This document shows positions 22,619 to 31,014 of a stretch of 45,162 nt of DNA, in pieces. Source of the stretch: a virus; IMG/VR virus record IMGVR_UViG_3300023174_000274, positions 1 to 45,162 of that record, one strand, 5' to 3'. The number at the start of each line of letters is the position of its first letter. The first letter of the stretch is position 1. The position numbers and the translations under genes are program-made. The notes under the pieces were generated by a model that did not search any database, had not been told where the DNA came from, and saw only the letters and a list, made by a program, of their open reading frames with translations.

Positions 22619-23701
22619 ATGTCCCACGAGTTCACCTCCGGCGTCTTTGCTCACGACACCAAGGCCTGGCACGGCCTCGGCGACGTCATCACCGGCACCC
22701 TGCCGGCTGACGAGATGTTCCGCCGCGCCCAGGCCCTCTTCCCGGTCGAAACCCTTCAGCTCCACGCCGGCGACATCGATAGCCCGGCCCTCCTTGACGC
22801 CGTCACCCAGGCCGCCGACCGGCCCTTCAGCTCCCCCGAGGAGCGCGGCATCGCTATCCATCGCGCTCTTGAGCAGCACCTGCTCTCGCTCAAGGAAAGC
22901 CGCGTCGGCATCTGGCGCCCCGACGAACGCAAGATCCTCGGCACCGCCAGTCCTGGTTACCGGGTCATCCCCAACCAGCGACTGCTTGACTTCGCTCAGG
23001 CGATCCGCGAGGAAGCCGACATGGACGCTTGCGTCGTCCTGCGTGGCGGCGCCAAGGTGGCCTTCACGGCCAGGATCCGCGGCACCGACCAGCAGGTCGT
23101 ACCCGGCGACAAGGTGCACCGCAACATCGTGGGCTACCTCGGTCATGACGGCTCAACCGCTTTTGGCGGCATGTTCACCGACATCCGCGTCGTCTGCGCC
23201 AACACGCTTGGATTCGCAATGACCGACGCCAGCCGCCATGGCCGGCAATTCACCATCCGCCACACGGACAACGACGTCGCCCAGATCGACGGCATCCTCC
23301 AAGACATCGACATTGCCCGGCAATCTTTTGCCGCGGTCCTCAGCGACTACCAGGCCATGCAGGCCACGCCGATGAGCGTTGACCTGTACCGCCACTGGCT
23401 GGAGCAGGTCTACCAGGTGCCCGACGTCAAGCTCGACGGCGGTGACACCCGCCCCGGCCGCATCGAGGACATGCCCCGCAAGTGGGCCCAACTCGAGCGT
23501 GCCTGGCACTACGGCCTTGGCCGCGACATCCCCGGCGTGGCAGGCACCGTCTACGCCGGCCTCAATGCTGTTACCGAAGTCGAGACCTCGATGAAGACGC
23601 AAGGCGCCGGCAAGCGCCGTCTCCACTCGACCCTATTCGGCGCCGGTGCCGGCGTCGTGCGCCGCGCCAACGAGCTGGCCCGCGAACTGGTAACGGCATG
23701 A
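22619..23701 (+). CDS. DUF932 family protein (360 aa)
   Basis: Matches the DUF932 / phage-plasmid-like TIGR03299 family in layout: WHGLG near residue 17, YRVIPNQRLLDF near 118, a VCANTLGFA segment near 200, and a C-terminal helical region. Length is typical. Such proteins are found widely in phages and plasmids, often near recombination genes; no biochemical role is settled. The start follows a pyrimidine-only leader. Stop overlaps the next ATG. Confidence 0.9.
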   Translation: MSHEFTSGVFAHDTKAWHGLGDVITGTLPADEMFRRAQALFPVETLQLHAGDIDSPALLDAVTQAADRPFSSPEERGIAIHRALEQHLLSLKESRVGIWRPDERKILGTASPGYRVIPNQRLLDFAQAIREEADMDACVVLRGGAKVAFTARIRGTDQQVVPGDKVHRNIVGYLGHDGSTAFGGMFTDIRVVCANTLGFAMTDASRHGRQFTIRHTDNDVAQIDGILQDIDIARQSFAAVLSDYQAMQATPMSVDLYRHWLEQVYQVPDVKLDGGDTRPGRIEDMPRKWAQLERAWHYGLGRDIPGVAGTVYAGLNAVTEVETSMKTQGAGKRRLHSTLFGAGAGVVRRANELARELVTA

Positions 23702-23910
23702 GCACTGCATGCCCGTCCCCAGAGTTCACCAATGCAGTCGAAGCCCTGGCATCAAAGTGCTACGGGCTGGACTTGCAGGGCGGCGACGAGCGTCGCTACC
23801 TGCTGCGGGACCTGTTGACCGACTGCCGTCACTATGCCGACAGCCACGGGATCAACTTTTTCGATGCGCTCGATGGTTCCTACCAGGACTACCTGGAAGA
23901 GCTTGACTAA
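23698..23910 (+). CDS. Unknown small phage protein (70 aa)
   Basis: ATG overlaps the DUF932 stop. The pattern (DLQGGDERRYLLRDLLTDC, FFDALDGSYQDYLEE) is that of a small helical phage protein often found beside DUF932-type genes. No function known. Confidence 0.68.
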   Translation: MSTACPSPEFTNAVEALASKCYGLDLQGGDERRYLLRDLLTDCRHYADSHGINFFDALDGSYQDYLEELD

Positions 23911-23960
23911 CTCCAAGTACGTCAAAAGCCGGAACGTCACTGATCCGACCCACCTTCACC

Positions 23961-23981
23961 GGGCCGTCTCGTGGGCGGCCC
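23961..23981 (+). terminator. Hairpin before next unit
   Basis: GGGCCGT-CTCGTGG-GCGGCCC followed by TTTCC. A terminator or leader structure; it lies 16 nt before ATG 23998, much like hairpin B. Confidence 0.4.
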
Positions 23982-23997
23982 TTTCCTTGTCTCTGCC

Positions 23998-24540
23998 ATG
24001 ACTGACACATCAGACACAACGAATCCCTTGCGTGACTATCGACTGCTGCAGTTCGCAAGGGAAATGCTGGAGCGCTTTTCTAAAGAAACCTACGCCGGCC
24101 GCCTGCGACGCAGGGAGCTCTTCAACAGCGACCGCACCGCTCGCAACATCCTCTCCGATTACGACTTTGACGAGCTCGACGAGGAAGCCCAGCGGCAGGT
24201 CTTGCTCAACCTTGAGGAGATCCCAACCCTGGCGCCTGCGGCCAGTGAGGCGCTTCTACTCGAGGTCGCACGCCAAGCCCTCGGCTCGGACAACGCCCTC
24301 AACATGAAGTACTGGCACAGCGATGGCGATTTCGGCTGCGCGCCCGGCTGCGGCACCTCTCACTGCATCGCCGGCTGGGCAACCACCGTCGCCCGGGAAG
24401 CAGGGGTGCTCCTCGAGAACGAGTTCGGCACACGCATCGCCGGCGCCATGCTCCTCGGCCCGGAAGCCACGGCCCATTTCTTCGACAGCCAGGAAGGCGG
24501 CGAGCGGTATCTCCAATCCGTCCTCGATCGCAACACCTGA
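23998..24540 (+). CDS. Protein sharing the WHxxxxxxHC domain (180 aa)
   Basis: ATG 23998. N-terminal 90 residues helical and charged; C-terminal 80 residues contain YWHSDGDFGCAPGCGTSHCI and LLGPEATAHFFDS, matching the C-terminal domain of the pentapeptide protein at 16245, with an insertion that adds Cys residues. A metal-binding site of W-H/C/H-C type is plausible. The two genes are paralogous through this domain only. Confidence 0.75.
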   Translation: MTDTSDTTNPLRDYRLLQFAREMLERFSKETYAGRLRRRELFNSDRTARNILSDYDFDELDEEAQRQVLLNLEEIPTLAPAASEALLLEVARQALGSDNALNMKYWHSDGDFGCAPGCGTSHCIAGWATTVAREAGVLLENEFGTRIAGAMLLGPEATAHFFDSQEGGERYLQSVLDRNT

Positions 24541-24574
24541 TCACTCCTCCTCTTTGTTCCCTCAATCTTTCCTC

Positions 24575-25921
24575 ATGGCCAAATTCCAACTGACCATCAG
24601 CTCCGATTACGTCAGCGACTGGAGCGCCTACGAAGGCGTCCGTGAGTCCATCCAGAACGCCCTGGATGGCAGGGATGCCGGTCATCCCATGCACATCCGT
24701 CATAACGGTGACACCCTCAACATCGCCAACTTCGGCGTCAAGCTCGACCGCTCCGTCTGGCTGATGGGCAGCACCAACAAAGCCGGCACCGATGCCCGCG
24801 GCCACTTCGGCGAGGGGCTCAAGCTCGGCGCTCTCGCCCTGGTCCGCGCTGGCCGCAAGTTGCGCATCGTCAACGACGACGAGGACTGGCTCTGCACCCT
24901 CGAGGACTCCAAGGCCTTCCCGGGCCAACAGGTCCTGACCGTCACCACCCGCAAGCGCCCCACCCCACTGGGTGCCTTCTCGGTCCAGGTCCTCTGCTCC
25001 GAGGAGGAATGGAGCAAGTGGCAGGACTCATTCATTGACCTCAAGCCCAAGGCCTTGAAGTCCATTGCCGCCGGCGGCGTCCAGATCCTCACCGATCCCA
25101 CCGAGCGCGGCCGCTGCTACGTCAAGGGCATCTTCGTGGAGGAGAAGCCGGACCTCTATGCCGGCTACAACTTCAACCGCGACGTTCGCACTGATCGCGA
25201 TCGCCGGGTGATGAACTCCTTCGATTTCGACTTCCACGCCGGTAACGCCTGGATCAGCGCCCTCACTGATGGAGAGATCACTCCTCTCGGCATGCTGGCC
25301 ATGCTGCAATCAGCGGCGCCAGATGCCAAGGCAACGGGCGATCGCTACTGCCCCGCTTCCGGCATCGAGGCCGTCGGCAACGCCTGGACTGCCCTCCATG
25401 GCGCTTCTTCCGTACCTGTCCTCGATCAGGCCGGCGCCACCGAGGCCGGTCACTACGGCCGGATCGGCATCATCGCCAGCCCCGCAACCTGTGCCTTCCT
25501 TGACGATCACCCAACGCTGAGCCTCAAGTCCCTGCGGGCGGCGAAGCGCAACGACGTCACGGCCACCTACGGCCTGAGCGATCTCACCTACGCCGAGCGC
25601 GCGGTTTACCAAGCCGCCATCGAAGTCATCACCCCCACGCTCAACTCCATGGGCATCACGCCCATCGCACCCCGGCTCAGCCTCGTCGACTTCCAGTGCG
25701 ACGACGTCCTGGGCCTGCATCGCTTCAACCGAGAAGAATCCGTGCACCAGGTCCTGGTCGCCCGGCGCACCCTCGACTCTCTCCCCCGCTTCCTGCAGGT
25801 GCTTGTCCACGAGATCGCTCATGATTTCGGCGGCGACGGCGAGGTTGCGCACGAGCGCGCCGAAGGTGAGATCTTCTCCAAGGTCATCAGCCGGCTGCTC
25901 GATGCCGCCCTGGTCGCATGA
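24575..25921 (+). CDS. GHKL ATPase with C-terminal HEXXH motif (448 aa)
   Basis: Start MAKFQLTISS at ATG 24575 after a pyrimidine leader; the longer reading frame overlaps the upstream gene. The N-terminal 110 residues carry the Bergerat fold motifs: E24-x3-N28-x2-D31 (VRESIQNALD) and GHFGEGLKLG (residues 76-85). Middle domain unknown. Near the C-terminus HEIAH (412-416), followed by DGEVAHE, forms a zincin-like HEXXH site. This joins an ATP-dependent conformational module to a possible metalloprotease. Substrate unknown. Confidence 0.85.
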   Translation: MAKFQLTISSDYVSDWSAYEGVRESIQNALDGRDAGHPMHIRHNGDTLNIANFGVKLDRSVWLMGSTNKAGTDARGHFGEGLKLGALALVRAGRKLRIVNDDEDWLCTLEDSKAFPGQQVLTVTTRKRPTPLGAFSVQVLCSEEEWSKWQDSFIDLKPKALKSIAAGGVQILTDPTERGRCYVKGIFVEEKPDLYAGYNFNRDVRTDRDRRVMNSFDFDFHAGNAWISALTDGEITPLGMLAMLQSAAPDAKATGDRYCPASGIEAVGNAWTALHGASSVPVLDQAGATEAGHYGRIGIIASPATCAFLDDHPTLSLKSLRAAKRNDVTATYGLSDLTYAERAVYQAAIEVITPTLNSMGITPIAPRLSLVDFQCDDVLGLHRFNREESVHQVLVARRTLDSLPRFLQVLVHEIAHDFGGDGEVAHERAEGEIFSKVISRLLDAALVA

Positions 25922-26112
25922 CCGGCGGCGCCTTGCGACAAGTTGGGACGCCCTGCCCCGACTGCGGCTCGATCGAGCGCGGCCCAGGCGCGCAGCAATG
26001 GTCGATCAGATCGATCGCATCGAGCGCAGCCTTGCCGTTCTCAAAAGAAACCTACCCCCTGTCAGTCAATGAGCGACCACCTGCCCCCGGGCTTTCACAC
26101 GACGCAGCTTGA
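25918..26112 (+). CDS. Small ORF with CPDCG motif, uncertain
   Basis: ATG 25918 overlaps the upstream stop. The start reads like a zinc ribbon (VGTPCPDCGSIERGPG) but the second CxxC is missing and the C-terminal third overlaps the next gene. A different frame contains MVDQIDRIERSLAVLK ending in TGA at 26072. One of the two, or a shifted fusion, is likely real. Confidence 0.38.
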   Translation: MTGGALRQVGTPCPDCGSIERGPGAQQWSIRSIASSAALPFSKETYPLSVNERPPAPGLSHDAA

Positions 26113-26341
26113 CACCAGCGAAGCCACCACGGTCTACGTCAATCGTTTGAAACGCAAGGCGTACCGAGTCAAAGCTATCGGCGAAGGGCTCCTCAGACTT
26201 CTTGATGCAATCGAAGACGAGGAATGTTTCGCGTCAGACGCTCTTGCTTCTATTGAAAATCATGGCAGAGAGCTGCACGACCTGTCAATGATTGCTCATA
26301 CCGCTGACTTCAAGTATCTCCATCACGTTCTTCACTCCTGA
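26069..26341 (+). CDS. Unknown helical protein (90 aa)
   Basis: ATG 26069 overlaps a TGA. A helical protein with an acidic centre (GLLRLLDAIEDEECFASDAL) and His-rich C-terminus (FKYLHHVLHS). No family recognised. Its codon use is less GC-biased than its neighbours. Confidence 0.65.
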   Translation: MSDHLPPGFHTTQLDTSEATTVYVNRLKRKAYRVKAIGEGLLRLLDAIEDEECFASDALASIENHGRELHDLSMIAHTADFKYLHHVLHS

Positions 26342-26344
26342 TTC

Positions 26345-26899
26345 ATGTCCCGTAACAACTGGACCCCCGTGGTCCTCGACTTACTGCACCTGCTCACCGA
26401 GGAGGGCGGCGCCCGCCTCCTTTGGGTTGACGACGGCGGCAGCACCACGCACCTGCCACCGCCTTCCCCCGATGCCGACCGTTCGTCGATCCGCCTGCAA
26501 GCCGCCGCAGCTATCGCCGCTGTCGATGCGTCCACCCTGCAGATCATGTTGGACGGGAAATTAGCCCTGCTTTCGATCGTCCTGGGCAACGAGCCCGAGG
26601 AGATCGTCCAAGACTGGGTTGCCCCCAACTGCACAACCATCTACTGGATGCTGGAAGCGATCACCCGCAAGTTCGCCAGTCAGTGGGAGGGCAAGATCTG
26701 CCCGGTCATCCCCGACCAGTACCGCTGGTCGCATCCCTACGCCTGGCTCCAAAGCGTGTCAGCGGAATGGGACCGCGAACGACTTCTACACGAAGTCCAT
26801 CGCCTCGCCTTGCAGCACGATTCCGATTCACTGCAAGACCTCTATCAGGGCGAAATGGAGAGAGACGGCTACTACGACCCACTGCCTCAGGCGACATGA
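26345..26899 (+). CDS. Unknown protein (184 aa)
   Basis: ATG 26345, 3 nt after the previous stop. A helical protein with repeated aromatic segments (YWMLEAITRKFASQWEGK, SHPYAWLQSVSAEWD) and an acidic C-terminus. No family recognised. ATGA overlap with the small gene downstream. Confidence 0.7.
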   Translation: MSRNNWTPVVLDLLHLLTEEGGARLLWVDDGGSTTHLPPPSPDADRSSIRLQAAAAIAAVDASTLQIMLDGKLALLSIVLGNEPEEIVQDWVAPNCTTIYWMLEAITRKFASQWEGKICPVIPDQYRWSHPYAWLQSVSAEWDRERLLHEVHRLALQHDSDSLQDLYQGEMERDGYYDPLPQAT

Positions 26900-26979
26900 C
26901 TTCCATATTCGACAAGGCCGACTACCGGGATCGTTGCCGCACGCTCAATCGCACCCCCTCGCAAGCCGGCTTCTGGTAA
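26896..26979 (+). CDS. Very small ORF (27 aa)
   Basis: ATG 26896 overlaps the upstream stop (ATGA) and reads MTSIFDKADYRDRCRTL to a TAA at 26979, rich in Arg/Asp. The overlap supports translation, but the size allows no functional call. Confidence 0.4.
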   Translation: MTSIFDKADYRDRCRTLNRTPSQAGFW

Positions 26980-27025
26980 TACGTCCTTGAAATCCGCCAC
27001 GGCATCCACCCGCTCCCGTCCTCTC

Positions 27026-27418
27026 ATGTCCCTCGCTCACTCTAATCTCCACCCGCTGGCTGTCCTCGGCAAAGCACCGCACCCAACCGGCCGCCTGCGG
27101 GGCTACTGCAACACCACCTACGCCGCCCTCTGTGCCCTGCTCGGCAAGCCTCACGAGTTCGACCTCGACAAGGTCAACGTCGAGTGGGCCTTCCTCTGCA
27201 ACGACGGCACGACCTTCCACGTCTACGACTGGAAGCTGCCCGCCATCCCTGAAGACCCGTACGACTGGCACATCGGCGGCAGCAGTGACTCCGCCCTGGA
27301 TGCCTTCCGACGCTTCACGGGCCTGCCCGTCATCCATGCAAGATCTGTTCTCTGCCTTCCTTCCTCTCGTGCCGATCAACAAAACGACAGCCCTCAAGCT
27401 CAAGGCCAGCCTGCTTGA
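27026..27418 (+). CDS. Phage protein with DWKLP / WHIGG motifs (130 aa)
   Basis: ATG 27026 after cgtcctctc. The pattern GYCNTTYAALCALLGKP, then VEWAFLCNDGTTFHVYDWK and DWHIGG recalls a widespread small phage protein family found in many hosts; no function is known. The C-terminal 27 residues overlap the next gene and lose that character. Confidence 0.68.
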   Translation: MSLAHSNLHPLAVLGKAPHPTGRLRGYCNTTYAALCALLGKPHEFDLDKVNVEWAFLCNDGTTFHVYDWKLPAIPEDPYDWHIGGSSDSALDAFRRFTGLPVIHARSVLCLPSSRADQQNDSPQAQGQPA

Positions 27419-27980
27419 GCATCGCGTCCTTTCCGACTTTCACAGCCTGCCCAGAGCCGACCTGGTGCAAAACATCATTCACGGCGCTGGCCTTGCCACA
27501 GCTCTCATCCCGATGATGGAGCGCTACAAGAGAGACCACAGCACCGCCAAGTGGGGCATGCACATGGCGGTTGTCGATCCCGGCGAGCGGGACTTCTGCT
27601 TTTGGCATGACCGCTCAGAGGCCATCGACTCGGCCTACGCCCTCATCGAGCTGAGGCCAATGACCGACTACGTCGGCACGCTTGATACGTGCAACTTCTC
27701 CAGGCTTTGGTGGTCCGCCGGGGGAGCTTTCTCCAGCTTCGCTGGCCTGCTCGCTCCGGACTGGCACAAGGTGTACGACGCGATACAGCTCAAGGACCGG
27801 TGCGACGGGCGCGCTCACTGGGGCGATCAGGCCCGCAGGGCGTTCGCCCAGGCCTTCGACGAGCGCTGGGCTGACGACAGCCTTGTGCTGCAGCCCACCG
27901 TCAAGGCCGACGAGCGGTTGTTGCGCTTTGCGACGGCACCGCGGATCAATCCACCAGCCACTGTTGCTTCTGATTCATGA
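27336..27980 (+). CDS. Unknown protein (214 aa)
   Basis: ATG 27336 lies inside the previous gene (83-nt overlap). A mixed alpha/beta protein with aromatic motifs (FCFWHDRSEAIDSAYALIEL, RLWWSAGGAFSSFAGLL) and a charged helical end. No family recognised. Stop overlaps the next ATG (ATGA). Confidence 0.68.
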   Translation: MQDLFSAFLPLVPINKTTALKLKASLLEHRVLSDFHSLPRADLVQNIIHGAGLATALIPMMERYKRDHSTAKWGMHMAVVDPGERDFCFWHDRSEAIDSAYALIELRPMTDYVGTLDTCNFSRLWWSAGGAFSSFAGLLAPDWHKVYDAIQLKDRCDGRAHWGDQARRAFAQAFDERWADDSLVLQPTVKADERLLRFATAPRINPPATVASDS

Positions 27981-28258
27981 GCATCCAACACACCATCACG
28001 GCGGTCGAGGGAAAGATCAGCCTTGCCCTCGAAGCCCTCGATCTTGCCGCTCACTTCGGCGGCACCTGGGGTGAACATCCCGAACACGAAGTCGGCGCCT
28101 GGGCCGAAGAAGTCGCCAACGAAGACACACGCCTGGGCTACTGGGAATGGGTCGCCAGCCGCATCGACAGCGGTGACTTCGACCTCGGTGACGACGACAC
28201 GGACAACGGCGTCACCGAAGCGCCAATCCCGCCCAAGATCGAGGCACCAGGCTGGTGA
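27977..28258 (+). CDS. Unknown acidic protein (93 aa)
   Basis: Helical N-terminal half (EGKISLALEALDLAAHF) and an acidic middle (SGDFDLGDDDTDN). Highly acidic overall, as many small early phage inhibitors are, but this is only a composition argument. Overlaps both neighbours. Confidence 0.65.
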   Translation: MSIQHTITAVEGKISLALEALDLAAHFGGTWGEHPEHEVGAWAEEVANEDTRLGYWEWVASRIDSGDFDLGDDDTDNGVTEAPIPPKIEAPGW

Positions 28259-28686
28259 CTGACCACGACCGCTACATCCAAGCAGCCCGAGCCAAGTGGG
28301 GTGGCGACGGCGACATCTGCATTGAGGACGGCGACGTCGACACCGTGACCGACAGTGAGGGCGCCTGGGTTTCCGCGCGTCTCCTTGTGAGGCGCGACGA
28401 GCTCGAGCCCGCTCCAGGCCCGACTTACAACGTCTGGATTGCGGAGCAAGAGGAACTTGGGTTGGCCCCGGGTGGCACCTTCCTTGGCGACAACTGGACC
28501 TGGACATTCGACCAGTCCTTCACCTGCGATGACGACCCCGACGGCAAGGGCGCACGCCTCAGCGCGCACGCCTACGCACGCTCCCTGCGCAACATCTACC
28601 CCTGCGCCTTTGTGGCCGTCAGGCCCAGCGGCAAGTCTCCACTGCCGATCAAGCACTTCACTGAATCCTCTGCTCCTCATGCCTGA
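28255..28686 (+). CDS. Unknown protein (143 aa)
   Basis: GTG 28255 overlaps the upstream TGA. Aspartate-rich beta-type sequence (DICIEDGDVDTVTDSEGAWV, WTWTFDQSFTCDDDPDGKG). No family recognised. Confidence 0.65.
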   Translation: MTDHDRYIQAARAKWGGDGDICIEDGDVDTVTDSEGAWVSARLLVRRDELEPAPGPTYNVWIAEQEELGLAPGGTFLGDNWTWTFDQSFTCDDDPDGKGARLSAHAYARSLRNIYPCAFVAVRPSGKSPLPIKHFTESSAPHA

Positions 28687-28960
28687 AGAACCCCTCCTCT
28701 ACTGGCTCGTCAGTGGCCGTATCCCCTACGACGATGACGACACTCTCTACGCAACGCCAGGACGGTGCACCAAGACGCAAGCCGAGAATGACTACCGCGG
28801 CGCCATGATTTCCATTGCGTTGGAATCCGACGACGAAGAAACCCTTAGGCGGGTAAAGCTCGACAACATCACCGCTGATCAGCCGATGACCGACGGCGTC
28901 ATCGTCACAGCGTTTGCGTCATCTGATTCACCGATCATCATTGACGGCGACTTGTTCTAG
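28679..28960 (+). CDS. Unknown acidic protein (93 aa)
   Basis: ATG 28679 overlaps the previous gene by 8 nt. Beta-rich with acidic segments (GRIPYDDDDTLYATPGRC, ESDDEETLRRVKL) and a hydrophobic end (SPIIIDGDLF). Function unknown. Confidence 0.66.
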   Translation: MPEEPLLYWLVSGRIPYDDDDTLYATPGRCTKTQAENDYRGAMISIALESDDEETLRRVKLDNITADQPMTDGVIVTAFASSDSPIIIDGDLF

Positions 28961-28992
28961 CCCCTTTTCTACCGCTTCCTTCTTTTCCTCTC

Positions 28993-29349
28993 ATGGACCC
29001 TTCCCGCTACGTCGTCCTGGACTGCACGTCCGGGACGTTCTTCAACGCAGCACACGCCGTGCTGATTGATGTCGATGCCCTCCCCGAAGGCCTCGAAAAA
29101 TCGATGCTCAACGAAGGCAGCGACACCGAACGCCGCGAACTGGCCGACATCCACGGCATCGACCTCGAGACCTGGTCGTCACCGGGCAGCAAGGAGGCCC
29201 GAGCTCTCGACGCTGTGGCCTCATTGCTCGACAACGAGCAGTGGAGCTCCGACCACATAGAAGCTGTAGCCGACATGGTGCGCGATACGGGCCGCGCCAT
29301 CGGCGACAACTTCCATGCCGATGCACCTTCTGAATCCTCTCCTTTTTGA
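28993..29349 (+). CDS. Unknown acidic protein (118 aa)
   Basis: ATG 28993 after tcttttcctctc. N-terminal part beta-rich (RYVVLDCTSGTFFNAAHAV), then helical acidic C-terminus. No family recognised. Its stop is followed after 5 nt by the next ATG. Confidence 0.67.
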   Translation: MDPSRYVVLDCTSGTFFNAAHAVLIDVDALPEGLEKSMLNEGSDTERRELADIHGIDLETWSSPGSKEARALDAVASLLDNEQWSSDHIEAVADMVRDTGRAIGDNFHADAPSESSPF

Positions 29350-29354
29350 ACCTC

Positions 29355-29921
29355 ATGGGCTGGCTATTCGACACTCACCCGACCTCCAAGGCCAACTACG
29401 TCAAGGAACTCTTGGCGCGCAACTTCACATCAAACTCACCCTGCGCCTTGTTGGACCACTCGCTCCGAGGCAACTGCCTCTGGATTCTGGCCAAGCCAGC
29501 AGGGCAAGAGCCCTTCATCGGCCTGTTCCTGCTGGAATGCCACGACGGCTGCTGGGGCTACAAGGACATGGACGAATCCTGCGGCCCCTACTACCACAGC
29601 TGCCCGCTCAGGTTCCTTGAGCAGGCGCCGGAGCCTCAGGGCTGCAACCGCGACCACGCCGGCAGTGGCAAGAGCTGGCGGGACTTCGTCCGCGAGCATC
29701 ACGCTGCACTCAAGCAGCAGCGCAAGCGGCCGAGGCCTGCTATCGGTCAGAGGATCCGCCTCGATGGCGAACGCTTCCCCGGCTACGAAGCCACCTACAC
29801 CGTCACTGCAGATCTGGGCCGCAAGGGCCTGCTGCTCAACAACTACCTCCGACTCAACGCCCGCCAGATCAAATGGGCTGAGCTGGTGCAATCCCCCGTC
29901 CCTCTCGCGGCAACGTCATGA
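29355..29921 (+). CDS. DUF6927-like phage protein (188 aa)
   Basis: ATG 29355 (MGWLFDTHPTSK). MGWLF at the N-terminus, an LDHSLRGNCLWIL block near 35, WGYKDMDESCGPYYHSCP near 70-88, and a C-terminal Trp-rich region match the DUF6927-type layout. Such proteins are common in phage accessory regions; no function is known. A TTG at 29346 is the less likely start. Confidence 0.75.
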   Translation: MGWLFDTHPTSKANYVKELLARNFTSNSPCALLDHSLRGNCLWILAKPAGQEPFIGLFLLECHDGCWGYKDMDESCGPYYHSCPLRFLEQAPEPQGCNRDHAGSGKSWRDFVREHHAALKQQRKRPRPAIGQRIRLDGERFPGYEATYTVTADLGRKGLLLNNYLRLNARQIKWAELVQSPVPLAATS

Positions 29922-30160
29922 GCAAGCGCTACACGCACTACTTCGACGTGCGCCTGGCTAACTCGTTCCAGTCCGACATTGAAGACTTTGACGAGGCCTT
30001 CGACGCCTGGTGCGACTCCTTTCCCGACAAGCTTTCTCTGCGCGAAAAACTGCTGGTTTCCGATGAAAGCACCATGTCAATCCTCAAGGGAGTCCTTCAC
30101 AGCGACACCTGCGTCAATCAAGACACCTCCGCTCCGGCAGCAGCCGCTGATAACAAATGA
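29918..30160 (+). CDS. Unknown acidic protein (80 aa)
   Basis: ATGA overlap at both ends. Acidic and aromatic (DIEDFDEAFDAWCDSFPDK) with an Ala-rich tail. No family recognised. Confidence 0.6.
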   Translation: MSKRYTHYFDVRLANSFQSDIEDFDEAFDAWCDSFPDKLSLREKLLVSDESTMSILKGVLHSDTCVNQDTSAPAAAADNK

Positions 30161-30360
30161 CCGGCCCAGTTACCTGGCCCGTCTGGTGGGCTGGCAACCA
30201 GTCGGATGGCTCCGCGTCCGTTCTTGCGGCGCAACCGTACACGGGGCGATACCCGCAACATTTCACCCACGTTTTACGGCTTGCCGCTCCAAAGACCCAT
30301 CGCGGCTGGTTGGAAATGGCCGTTGATCTTCGCACTCCCGCCCCGGCAGCAGCCGGTTGA
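30157..30360 (+). CDS. Unknown small protein (67 aa)
   Basis: ATG overlaps the upstream stop. Trp/Pro-rich (TGPVTWPVWWAGNQ). Overlap supports translation; composition is only moderately protein-like. Confidence 0.5.
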   Translation: MTGPVTWPVWWAGNQSDGSASVLAAQPYTGRYPQHFTHVLRLAAPKTHRGWLEMAVDLRTPAPAAAG

Positions 30361-30364
30361 TCCA

Positions 30365-30622
30365 ATGCCTCGTGACAACTTCAAGCACGGCTACCCGCTC
30401 ATCTACAGCGAGGACGCCTATCCCCCGCAGACCGATCCAGCCATGTCTCGTACGCAAGTGTTCGCTGCCCTGTCCGCAATCAACTCAGACAGCTACCGGC
30501 GCGAGCGCCAACACCTGCGCCAAGCGCTGTTCTTCCAGCAACGCGAGGAGCACTTACTGGCCGCTATGGACCGACTGATTGCCAAGCAAGGCGGGCCGGC
30601 CCCGCAGGGCAAGCGGCCATGA
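30365..30622 (+). CDS. Unknown helical protein (85 aa)
   Basis: ATG 30365, 4 nt after the upstream stop. Basic, Gln/Arg-rich helices (RRERQHLRQALFFQQREEH), possibly nucleic-acid binding. No family recognised. Confidence 0.6.
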   Translation: MPRDNFKHGYPLIYSEDAYPPQTDPAMSRTQVFAALSAINSDSYRRERQHLRQALFFQQREEHLLAAMDRLIAKQGGPAPQGKRP

Positions 30623-31014
30623 GCGAATCCCTCAAGCCTGTTATCGATCAAGTCATCGAGCTTGCCCTCGAAGGCCTGAGCTACTACCGCCAGGTCATCG
30701 GCGATCCCGATGCCTACCCCGGCGCTGACGAAAACATCCAGCTCATCGAAAGCCGCCTCCGAGAGCTCGACTCAGACTTCGCTTTTGCGTCTCTTGTCAA
30801 CCGAGAGTTCTCCACCTACAGCGAGAGTCAACGCGAGCTCATCGAATGCGCCCGTGAACAGCCCTACGTCTGCGATGGCCAAGTCGAGATCGACGACGCG
30901 GCCATCATCAACAGCTGCGATGGCGGCGCTTACGTCTCCGGCTGGGTCTGGGTTTACGACGAGGACACGGGTAACGACGATGAAACCGAAAACGAGGATG
31001 ACAACGATGACTGA
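30619..31014 (+). CDS. Unknown strongly acidic protein (131 aa)
   Basis: Helical N-terminal part and an acidic C-terminus (YDEDTGNDDETENEDDNDD), a DNA-mimic-like tail; this is only a composition argument. Overlaps the next gene by 8 nt. Confidence 0.66.
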   Translation: MSESLKPVIDQVIELALEGLSYYRQVIGDPDAYPGADENIQLIESRLRELDSDFAFASLVNREFSTYSESQRELIECAREQPYVCDGQVEIDDAAIINSCDGGAYVSGWVWVYDEDTGNDDETENEDDNDD

